Shown: in pieces, positions 24,817 through 34,600 of the stretch
How positions within the stretch are numbered: the first letter of the stretch is position 1
Layout of the letters: every line of letters begins with the position of its first letter
DNA from: a virus
IMG/VR virus record: IMGVR_UViG_3300007541_000060
Location: 1 to 38,548 of that record
DNA: 38,548 nt
Reading direction: 5' to 3' (one strand)
The notes under the pieces: model-generated
Databases searched by the model: none
Told to the model about the DNA's origin: nothing
The model's input: the letters and a program-made list of their open reading frames with translations, nothing else
Program-made: the position numbers and the translations under genes

Positions 24817-27800
24817 ATGAATACAAACAACTCAATTTCTAGCACGGTTAAGAAACTTCTCGAGATTAATACTAACTCGTTGAAGACCTTCGAACGTATA
24901 AACGAAGCGATTACAACACAAGAGAAGAACGTGCCACTTGAAATCTTAAATGATGAAGGTGGGACAACAACTGTTTATGTGCCTTCTTTTGGCTACATGA
25001 AACGTGAACTTGAGCGTTTAGATACTAATCTTAAAGCCCTAAGCGGTCTTGGTAAAGGTAATACTAAAGTAAGGCTTTCAGATGGTACTTACCAAAATGT
25101 AATTACATCTAGACTTAAGAGTCCAGCTAACGATATTAGAACATTTACAAAGCCGGATCAATTTAAAGTAAAGTCTAACTACTTTTTTGAAGACTTTTTG
25201 AACCCGCTTTTATCAGTTTCATTTAATGTTACAAATCAAATTCCAAGCGATACTGAGCGAGTTCTTGTAAAAAGAATTCTTTTTGACAATACTAGCCAGG
25301 CTGCTGTTGACTTCTTTAACGAGAACTTCTTAAACCAAGAAGAAATTGACCATGCACAGGCAATTAGAGATATTAACAACAATAACATTTCATATCAAGT
25401 TGACGAAGAATTAAGAGACATGCCTTATCAGAGTGTTCTCTACTTTGGTTCTTTCGATGTATTAGCAATAAATGACTCTAAGAGAACAGTAACTGTTGAC
25501 GGTCAGACTAAAAGAAAGGCAGTTAAAAGATACCGACTAGACAAGCTAACATATACAGATTCTAACAAAGACGTTAAAGATACCGAGGTCTTAAAAGAAG
25601 GTGATGAACTTATCGTTAATACTGGTAAGATGACCACTAAATATAAGGCTACTAGAGTGGACGGTTCGACAAGAGAGGTTGAACTAGAGCTTGTAGAAGG
25701 CTTTGAGGCTATTAGGATTGGCGCTAACGCACTTAAAATTTATAAGAATACAAACATTCAGCTGAATGTAGAAATCAACGTAGGGTTCAACGAACGCGTC
25801 CTAGTGTTTGTTAAAGCAATTGACCCGGATTCTAAAATTCTAGCTGAGAACTGGTCACCTGGTGTTGGCTTCTATACTAATGACCTGAGTAGAGTTGATG
25901 AGGACGGAAACGTTATAACTCTTGCAAATTATTACAAAGAAGAAGTTGCTGACTTTGGTCAATTTATTAGAGCGCTGAAAGAGGACTCAATCCCACCTTC
26001 AACTGAGGGTATTACGCCAGATGCGCCGACACTTGACGCTGCAAACTTTAGTGTTGTACAAATTAACAGACACTTAACTGATAATGATGCTGCTAACAAG
26101 ATTAAGCAGTTGTCAAGAGATAAAGTTGCAGTAGAAGAGGCGATCAAGAAATTAGACGATACAATTGTTAAGAAGAGATCTGAAATCTCGACTAAAAAAT
26201 ATACATCAAAGATTGAGTCTGATAAAGACAGAAACCAGTTAGCTAGCCTAGTTGAACAGAGAACTTCTGAAACTAGACTATACGGTTCTATTGTAAACCA
26301 GATTCAAAGCCTTTCTTCAGATACTAATGTTACTAACGTAACTCCTAAATTTAGAATTAGAGGTTTCTGGTCTATTCCAGCCGATAAAAAGGTTGCCTCA
26401 ACTACAGATCAAAGAGTTGTACAGTTTGTTATTCAGTACAGATACCTTTCAACTAGCGGTAAAGCGCCTGAAGTTTCTCAGTTGACATTTACCGAAGATG
26501 CTAGAGAGAAAACAGCAGTCTTCTCAAACTGGAATGAAGTTAAAACACCAGTTAGAGAAAGAGCTAAAGATCCAGTGACTGGAAAGTTTGTATGGCAAGA
26601 CTCTTTAATAGAGGACGGTCAGAAAGTTAACTTTAACCAGCTTGACATTCCGATTCAACAGGGTGAAATCGTTGAGTTTAGAATCAAGTCTGTTTCTGAA
26701 GCTGGCTTCCCAGCTAATCCAATCATGTCAGACTGGTCAGCTCCGATTACAATTGCATTCCCAGATGCTGAGTTAGATACAACTGATCTACAAGATATTG
26801 TTGATCTGAACAAAACCGAGCTAACAAGCGTTAGACTAGCAGAAGAGCTAGACTCTAAAGGAGTTTACACACACGTTGGCGACTCATTTACTGCTAACGA
26901 GAGCTACTATGCGCACGTTGCAACTAATCTGGCTTCGGGCTTTTTATCACCTGAACAAAAGCCAATTTCAGTTTACGATAAACTGGCTGAACTACAGCAG
27001 AAAATTGAAGCGTTACAACAACAAATTGAAAATGCCAAAGGTGAACTTCTAGTTAAACTTATTGCTGAAGACGGTACAGTAACTATTATTAACAAGAATA
27101 CTAATAATAAGATCTTTGCTGGCTATTACGTAGATGAGGTTGCTGAAATTTCAATTAAGAAAGGCCACATTGTAACTAAGACATTTAAACTCTTACTAGA
27201 GAATACTAAAGCAACTCAACTTGAATTAATTTCGAGAATTGCCGGTGAAAGAACAAAACCAGCTTACAGATCTTCTGCAAGTGGTTCTGTTGCAGGTGTA
27301 AATAGCTTTGGTAACGTAAGTAACGACCAAGGTGTTAATGATGTTGATGATAAGATCGTATCAGACATTTATTACACAAGCAAAGGTAAATATGATCTTG
27401 CGCCTATTCTTTACCAAAACTTAACAGGTACCGAATTAACAAGCTATGATCTATTACAACCGGCACCATATCAGTCTGCTCAGAGAAGAGGTCAATTCAT
27501 TTACTCAAGGTATATGGATATTGCTAACGTTGAGCCTCTGTATGCTGTGAATGCAGTAACAAACCAGAATATTTCAAGCACTAACTTTAGCTTCTATGAA
27601 CATACGTTAAGTTACGGTACGTTTGAAGGTAGTGATGCTAACTTCTTAACGCCTGATGGTGATGCTGATTCAACAAATTATATTTGGGCAGGTTCTTTCG
27701 GTAGATACTGGTCTTCACAGAATGGCTCAGCAGCGATCGATTTCCAGAACTGGAGCGGTTACGACCCGGAAGTTGTTGACTGTACTGCAATTACAAGTAT

Positions 27801-28560
27801 TAATACTTCTACATACAACAATGGTATCTTTATGCATAAGGACCATCCAGATATTGAAACATTCTGGAAAAGTACATATCCACAAGCTGCTTCAAGTACA
27901 TCAAATTTACAGGACAGTGAACAAGTACAGGCACTACAGGCTATTGTAGACAGCGGTATTTACACTATGCCGATCACGGCTAATATCCCGAATGGAGCAT
28001 TGACAAGTACACATCAAGGTTTAGCTAGTTATGCTTTAAAACAACTTGGCTTTAGAGATACTAATAATATGATTACGGCTGACAGAAGAACATTTAAAAT
28101 GTCTTTCGATGCCAATGATCAGTATCTACTAGGAGGTCGCTCTTGTGGTGCTTTCTTATACATGTCGCCAATTAACTTATTCTCACTTTCAATTGATGGT
28201 GATAATGACCTTTCTAGAAAACACTTAAATAAGGGTGATGCTAATGCTATTGCAGTTGATATTGTATTCCAGTACAGAATGACGGATTATGCTGGTAACG
28301 ACGATACAACTGATATTGGTAATATTGCAGGCCTAAGAGGTTCTAGCGTTTCTAACATTACATATTCTAAGAAAATTGGACTGGATATATTTGACGAAGG
28401 TGATGACCAGTTCTCATTCGACTTAGAAGTATTTGCGAAATACTCAGCAAAAGGTAGCAATATTAACTCGATTAAAGCTGCTCAACTAGTTGCAAATACG
28501 GCTACAGGTAATGGTGTTTCGGCTGCATCTCCAATCTCACCACTAGGCTTTACTCTTTAA
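24817..28560 (+). CDS. Very large peripheral baseplate/fibre protein (1247 aa)
   Basis: The N-terminal 60 residues are helical (SSTVKKLLEINTNSLKTFER), probably an oligomerisation or attachment segment. Beta-rich domains follow. Two coiled-coil stretches are visible, about 425-500 (KIKQLSRDKVAVEEAIKKLD) and about 725-755 (LAELQQKIEALQQQIENAKG). Between them a fibronectin-III-like domain is suggested by QFVIQYRYLST and EIVEFRIKSVSEAGFPANPI with the following DWSAP. The C-terminal 400 residues are a large globular region with many Asn, Ser and Tyr. It starts one nucleotide after its upstream neighbour; a near match to the promoter-like box (GGATATATT) overlaps the end of that gene. Probably a structural arm of the baseplate; no enzymatic motif seen. 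Confidence 0.75.
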   Translation: MNTNNSISSTVKKLLEINTNSLKTFERINEAITTQEKNVPLEILNDEGGTTTVYVPSFGYMKRELERLDTNLKALSGLGKGNTKVRLSDGTYQNVITSRLKSPANDIRTFTKPDQFKVKSNYFFEDFLNPLLSVSFNVTNQIPSDTERVLVKRILFDNTSQAAVDFFNENFLNQEEIDHAQAIRDINNNNISYQVDEELRDMPYQSVLYFGSFDVLAINDSKRTVTVDGQTKRKAVKRYRLDKLTYTDSNKDVKDTEVLKEGDELIVNTGKMTTKYKATRVDGSTREVELELVEGFEAIRIGANALKIYKNTNIQLNVEINVGFNERVLVFVKAIDPDSKILAENWSPGVGFYTNDLSRVDEDGNVITLANYYKEEVADFGQFIRALKEDSIPPSTEGITPDAPTLDAANFSVVQINRHLTDNDAANKIKQLSRDKVAVEEAIKKLDDTIVKKRSEISTKKYTSKIESDKDRNQLASLVEQRTSETRLYGSIVNQIQSLSSDTNVTNVTPKFRIRGFWSIPADKKVASTTDQRVVQFVIQYRYLSTSGKAPEVSQLTFTEDAREKTAVFSNWNEVKTPVRERAKDPVTGKFVWQDSLIEDGQKVNFNQLDIPIQQGEIVEFRIKSVSEAGFPANPIMSDWSAPITIAFPDAELDTTDLQDIVDLNKTELTSVRLAEELDSKGVYTHVGDSFTANESYYAHVATNLASGFLSPEQKPISVYDKLAELQQKIEALQQQIENAKGELLVKLIAEDGTVTIINKNTNNKIFAGYYVDEVAEISIKKGHIVTKTFKLLLENTKATQLELISRIAGERTKPAYRSSASGSVAGVNSFGNVSNDQGVNDVDDKIVSDIYYTSKGKYDLAPILYQNLTGTELTSYDLLQPAPYQSAQRRGQFIYSRYMDIANVEPLYAVNAVTNQNISSTNFSFYEHTLSYGTFEGSDANFLTPDGDADSTNYIWAGSFGRYWSSQNGSAAIDFQNWSGYDPEVVDCTAITSINTSTYNNGIFMHKDHPDIETFWKSTYPQAASSTSNLQDSEQVQALQAIVDSGIYTMPITANIPNGALTSTHQGLASYALKQLGFRDTNNMITADRRTFKMSFDANDQYLLGGRSCGAFLYMSPINLFSLSIDGDNDLSRKHLNKGDANAIAVDIVFQYRMTDYAGNDDTTDIGNIAGLRGSSVSNITYSKKIGLDIFDEGDDQFSFDLEVFAKYSAKGSNINSIKAAQLVANTATGNGVSAASPISPLGFTL

Positions 28561-28567
28561 TCTAGTC

Positions 28568-28588
28568 AAACTTGTTTATCTCAAGTTT
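28568..28588 (+). other. Weak hairpin in the gap before the giant tail gene
   Basis: Arms AAACTTG (28568-28574) and CAAGTTT (28582-28588) form a perfect 7-bp stem with a 7-nt loop, eight nucleotides after the stop of the 1247-aa gene. The stem ends in three Ts but lacks a longer U-run. It may be a weak terminator or a transcript 3'-end stabiliser separating two transcription units. Confidence 0.4.
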
Positions 28589-28614
28589 CAGTCTATGATA
28601 TATAGATTGCAGAA

Positions 28615-28627
28615 GCTATATAAAAAA
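28615..28627 (+). promoter_or_regulatory. Putative late promoter box (GCTATATAAAAAA)
   Basis: GCTATATAAAAAAGAA lies about 12-24 nt before the ATG at 28639, similar to the TATATATAAAAAAAGAA found before the gene at 5362. A second TGATATATA lies at 28596-28604. The gap follows a small hairpin, so this is the best candidate start of a new transcription unit in the fibre region. Confidence 0.42.
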
Positions 28628-28638
28628 GAAGGCAATAG

Positions 28639-31600
28639 ATGGCATTACAATCAATTAGTTTATATTACAAATGGGGAGTATCTGATCCGTGTAACGAAGG
28701 CGGTCAGGGTACATTAGGCATTTTCTATTGGGATGATGGGGGTTTTCCAATACCGAATACTTTAGATGTTATTGCAACTAATAGCATACCGATCTTCGCG
28801 GATGCCACACTAATAGATCCCGCACCCGACGGTTATTATTATAGCGGTCCTTTCCCGGATTCTATCATTACTGAGCCTTATAAATGGGATAGTTCAGGTG
28901 GTTGGGGTAGCCTGTTTCAATGCCAAGCTTCAACTACAGCTTCAATTACAGTTTACTATAAAGACCCTGATCAATTAGCCTCGGGCGAAGCGCCAGAGGA
29001 TACGAACCCTTGCGACCCTATTGTCAGCGCATCACAGAAAACAATCTACTATGACTCTACTGCCCAAGGTGGAGTAGGCTTTGGTTTAACTCTAGAACAG
29101 GCTATTGACTACAACGTAGACGTTTTTTCTGATTTTACACTGAGTCAAACACTAAATGACGGTTGGTACGCTGACGATGATTTTCCAGATTCTGTAAATG
29201 ATGTAAACGTTTATCTTTTTTTAGGGGGCGAGGATTATGAAAATCTAAATACTAACGGTTATATTAAATGCGAAGCAACGGGAGGGACTAGTGGAACTAG
29301 TGGAACTAGTGGAACTAGTGGAACTTCTGGAACTGCAGGTACTTTTTCATTAAAAGTAGCCAATAATGATGATAAAGCACTGTGTCAAGATGTTGCAGAT
29401 GATGATCCTAATTCAATAATTCCTTTCAGTAATATATACTATTGGACATCTAGCGGCCCTTTAACACTAGCTCAAGTAGCTGCTGCAAATATATTTATTT
29501 TCTCAGATCCTGGTGCTGCTGCTAACTATGGCCTTCAGGTTCAGAATGGACTTCCACCAACATATGACGGTATTGTTAAGGTTAGTAGTTACTATAGAGA
29601 ATTTAATCAAAGTGGTATATTCTATTGGAATTATAATAACTCTAATCCGCCGAATTCTAAGTGGATTCCCGAATTGCAAGACGAGTGTGAGCCTATTCCA
29701 GAACCAGAGGTTAGGTCTATAACTCTCTACCATGATAATACATTATCTGATCCAGATAGTATTTCAGAATACTGCTGTAGCAATAATGCTACTACAGATC
29801 TCTATTATTATTATAGTGTAACCGTATATCCAAATCTATTAACTTTAGCAAATGCTGGCGTTTTACTCTATAAAGATGTAGATGCAGCTGAACTTATCCC
29901 ATTTGGTATATGGGGAGATGAAACTGGCCTTGGCACTGATAAACTGCTTAAATTTAGACTTAATAATGATGGTCAACCAGCATGGTTCGGTCTAGACGAT
30001 AGTGATACGGAGACAGAGAGCCCTAACATCACACAATATTTTAACTGCGCTGATTTTACTCAGCCTGCTGGTAGCCCGAATACCAACATACAGAGTACAA
30101 GTCCTTTTGCGAACAAAGTATTTTATGCTTTTCATTCATGTGAACCAACAGCGGGCGAACATATTCTACATGTAGTCGACGGGCAGCATTTTGATAACGT
30201 TGATAACTTTATGAGTAACTTCATAGAAACTCTAGTTACCAATGGTTATCCAACTATTGAAACTGGCGTTATTGGCTGTCAAACATATAAACATAGAGTT
30301 GTTGCAGAGAGTATTGAAGAAGCAGTACAACTTTTAAAAGCAGAAGAGTCTGCCGGTGTCTTTTATTATGATGCTGTACAAGAGTCTGAGCTAAGTGATT
30401 TAGGTATTGGTGATGACGTAATTCTTAGTATTTACGCAGACTGCTGTGATTGTATACAAAGATTAAACAGTAGTAGTTATCAGTTTGGTGAAACTGGTGT
30501 TGTTCAACCAGCGGGCCTAGGGCCTAACTTTGCAGTAGAGAGAAATGCAAAGCTGGATAACGTTGCTAAACCTCTTTTAAGAACTAACCCTAAGTTGACA
30601 ACCAACGTTAAACTTGTTGTTAACTCAAGAGATGAACTATATCTTGATTCGATCAGTGCAACTGATGATTTAGCATCTGCTAATTACAAGAAGTTTCCAA
30701 TTAACCCAAGAGGATCTTACGCGTATGATCTGACTAGATTCTACACTAAGAATAAAACACCACTTGAGATAGTTTACACAACTAAGAGGCGAGATTCTGA
30801 CTTCTCTGTTTTCTCTGAGTATGAGAAACAGATCGAAGAAGATTACCACTACGGTACGACAATGAACTATTCTAAATTATATGACGAGGAGTTTAGAATG
30901 TTTGCTCCGATCTATGTTGATCTAAATATGCCTAAGAAGTTTGTAATCTACAGGATAAACGACCCTAAGGACAACACTTCTTTTACAGATAGTGCTCTTG
31001 GCAATGAGGCTAGAATTAAAAAATTAATTGAGAAATCTGAGATCGTTAAGGTTTTTGATCTGACTAAGAAGAGTAATATCGGTAAGTACTTAAGAAATTA
31101 CGTACAAGATCAAGCCTTTCCAAAGGCTCCGATTACATTCTCATTTGAAGAGAATGAAAAGACTACATATAACGGTATTGATCTGATTAAGGGCGGCTTC
31201 ACTAAGAAAGCTGAATATATACATAGCGATTTTATACTTAAAGATAAGCCCTTAATAGCTGCTAATGACTTTATTACCGATGGTTTTAGAAGAAATAACA
31301 TTGCAGCTGCAAACATCATCAACATGGAATTCCTGTTCGATGACCCACATGCAAATACTTATTCGGTTAACAGATACATTGGTCTTTACGTAGATGACAT
31401 TGAGACTGGTTCTGGTCGAGTTTCTTCGATTAGAAATGGTAACATTATCTTTAAGAACGTGAACTCTAACATGAGCTCTACGTTTGACTACGCGGCAATA
31501 CCTTCTTATAAAATGTTAACTGAAATGCCAATTTTAGCCTATGCTAGAACTGGTGAAAATTACTATAAGCTAGACAACACAAAGAGATACGACCACAGTA

Positions 31601-34600
31601 GACTAGAGCTTAGAGTCCAAGACCCTAGAAATGAAATACCTGCACAGTTGGGTATACAGTACAAAGGTCAAACGATTGATATAAAGGCTAGTCCCAGCAG
31701 AGGTTTTGACTTTATTAAAGTTAAAGTTGTTGATATTCCAAACCACAATGATAAAATTGCACTAGCTACAATAAAGAATGAGTCTTATAGATTTACATTT
31801 GTTAAGTTTGTAGCTAATACTATTGTTCAAATCGATGATTCTGTTGGAAATACAATATCTTTTAATACTGGCACTAATATTAATACGGCTCTTTCTAATT
31901 TAGAAGCTGCATATGCAGCTCCTTTTGCAGATGTTTATAGTCTTGAATTATTAGATAATGGCTTTATCTTAACCGAGAAGTTAGCCAATCTACTTAATCT
32001 AGCACCAGAAGTTACTATATCAAACGGTAACGTCTTTAATAGAAAGGAGATCTATACAAACGTTGAGATACCAAACAGATCTTATTATGCCGCAGATCCA
32101 AATCCTGCAAGTCCTAATTACTTAACCAAAGGAACTTTCAGCGGACAATACTTTTCTGCTGCTGGTAATACTAGAGATGTTGCTATTGCTTTAACTAAGT
32201 TAATTAGAGAAAGAGGAGACTTTGATGCATTTAACATCGGTGATGAAATTTACGTGAGTGTTAAAATACCGGGTTATAAAATCATGCAGCAAGCATTCTT
32301 AGTTAACAGGAACAATACACTACCGTTCTTGGAGTTTGAGGCTATTAACATAGACTCTGATAACGAATTAGAGCTAGGAGACTTAGCTATCGGTACTTCT
32401 GGCAACTGGGATGCGTATTTCTTTAAAGGTGGTAATTTAGAGAATAAGAGTATTTTAGTGACTAAAGAAACTGCTCCAATTATAAGTGTAGGTGAGTATT
32501 TACCAACTGCATATAAGGGGCGTTATAATAGAGTCGTAGATATTGTTCAAGATATTACAGACCCTGCTGGTGATTACTTAAAGGTTATATTATCTTTGGA
32601 AAATTCGGTTAAGGATGGAGAGGTTAGAGTCTTTGTAGAACGAGACTTAACGATGGGATTATTCTCGGCTTACTCGATTTACGATATGGACTTTGACTTC
32701 CACGATACCGCTAATTCTAATCTTAAAGAACTGGACTATGAGACGACAGATCAGATAGTTTATGAACCATACGATACTGCTAAGCAGAATATAAATCCAG
32801 TTGCTGGTGATCTTCTAACAACCGATATTCTAAGTGAAGATTATGAAGTTTCACCGGATAAGTATTTCGCTAATTTACAGCCACTTCTTGGTAATGAGGA
32901 TATTGATGATGTAGATTTAGAATCTATAGGAAGTGAATATGATAGACTTTTTGAAAATGAGATTAAAGAGTTTGCAGTTGGTTCTAGGGTAGTGCCTAAC
33001 GTTAACAAGTGGGTTTTAAGAAACGGGAACACCGTAAGAGAGGAGCCTTATCACTTGAATGCGAATAGTGCTTTTGGTAGAACAAACTTTGCTCCAGATC
33101 TTGAAGTTACAGAACGTGATAGGAAGGCATTTACTCACGAGTGGTTCTATGTTGAGAACTTACCTGATTATCTAAGGTTCTGGCAGATTAACAATACGTT
33201 TAGTTACATTAACTTTATTAAAGGGTTTGATCTAACTAAAGACCTATTTAAGAGAGTTGACTACGACTACTTCGATATGTTTATGGTAGGTGAAGGTCAC
33301 GAAATTGATCTTTATAATGAAGATCCACTTGAAAGAGATTCGAGCCTTTTCAATATTAACAGCTACATAAAATCTAATCTACGTAAGAAATATACCATTA
33401 TCGATAATGGTTCTTCTGAAACTTTTGCGAATACTATATTTAAGGGCTTAAATGTAACTCTTAAATCTAGAAAGGAGTTTGTTAATAACGTGGCTTCAGA
33501 ATTTGTAAAGAATACTGAGTTTAACGGTTATAAGTTTAGTATAATGGTTAAGGTTAACAACCAAGCTTCTAACAATTCAATTGATTTTGAGGTTATTCAG
33601 AATAAGAAGTTTAAATTTGTAATCTTCTATATTACGTTGAATACAGGTGATGTTTGGGCATCAGATCTGAATAGAAAGCTATTCTATGAACTTAAACACC
33701 AACTTAACTATAACACGGTTACTAATAAATACGTTTATGCTGACATAAACATTGGCGGCGCATTAAACTTAAAGGCTATTAATTTTAATGGTTTAGGCCC
33801 TTACCGAGTTTATGGAATTGACCATGCGGATGGATCAGTTCCTAATTTTGATTCTCAAATATCTAAGAACACTTCAGGTACTTATAATAACATTGTAATT
33901 GACTTAGGTGCTATTGGTGAATATCAAGTACAAGTCTTCTCAGTAGAATCTGATGGTGAACTTTTCGTACAAGGTAGACCTACTAAAGTCGGAGGGTCTG
34001 TTAGTGACCCAGACTATTATTTAGATACAGTTGCTTTAAATATTGCTGATCTTAAGAACGCAACATATACTTATATTGGTGGCGGTTTTAACGCACAACA
34101 ATTGATACTTAATGAATTAACTGCCGGTAATGTCGCTAAAGTACTTAACAACAACGATGACAGAGTTACTTATACAACTATCGAGAGTGATGGTACTGTA
34201 AATAATAATAGGTTTACTATTAACTTTAACGACGGTAAAGAGATTGTCAAGAAAGTAGATCTGACTACAGTTGAAGATATTGATAATCCAAAAAGCTATA
34301 AGCTGTTAAGTACTGATATTACAGCAAAATTATCAGGAGATACGACAAGCTATATTGAAGCTTATGATAAGTCTAAGAAAACAATAGGCTATAATATTGT
34401 AGCAACCAATCCATACTATGCGTTTATGGTAAGGCACTCAGGTGATTATACTGTAGATCTAGAACCTGTAGTTACTTTTACAGATATTTATACACACTTT
34501 AAAACAAATAGAAAACACTCTACTCTAGATTTACGTGAACAACTATTTGAGACACCAATGTACAAACATAGTTTGACGAGTTCAACTGAGATTAACATTG

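Noticed and set aside
28383-28391. GGATATATT inside the 1247-aa gene as a promoter
   Set aside because: It is within coding sequence (Leu-Asp-Ile-Phe codons), about 250 nt from the next start, and differs from the exact box in its last base.
29284-29343. Short tandem repeats as a CRISPR-like array
   Set aside because: Units are 9 bp with no spacers and are in frame as Gly-Thr-Ser codons of a tail gene.
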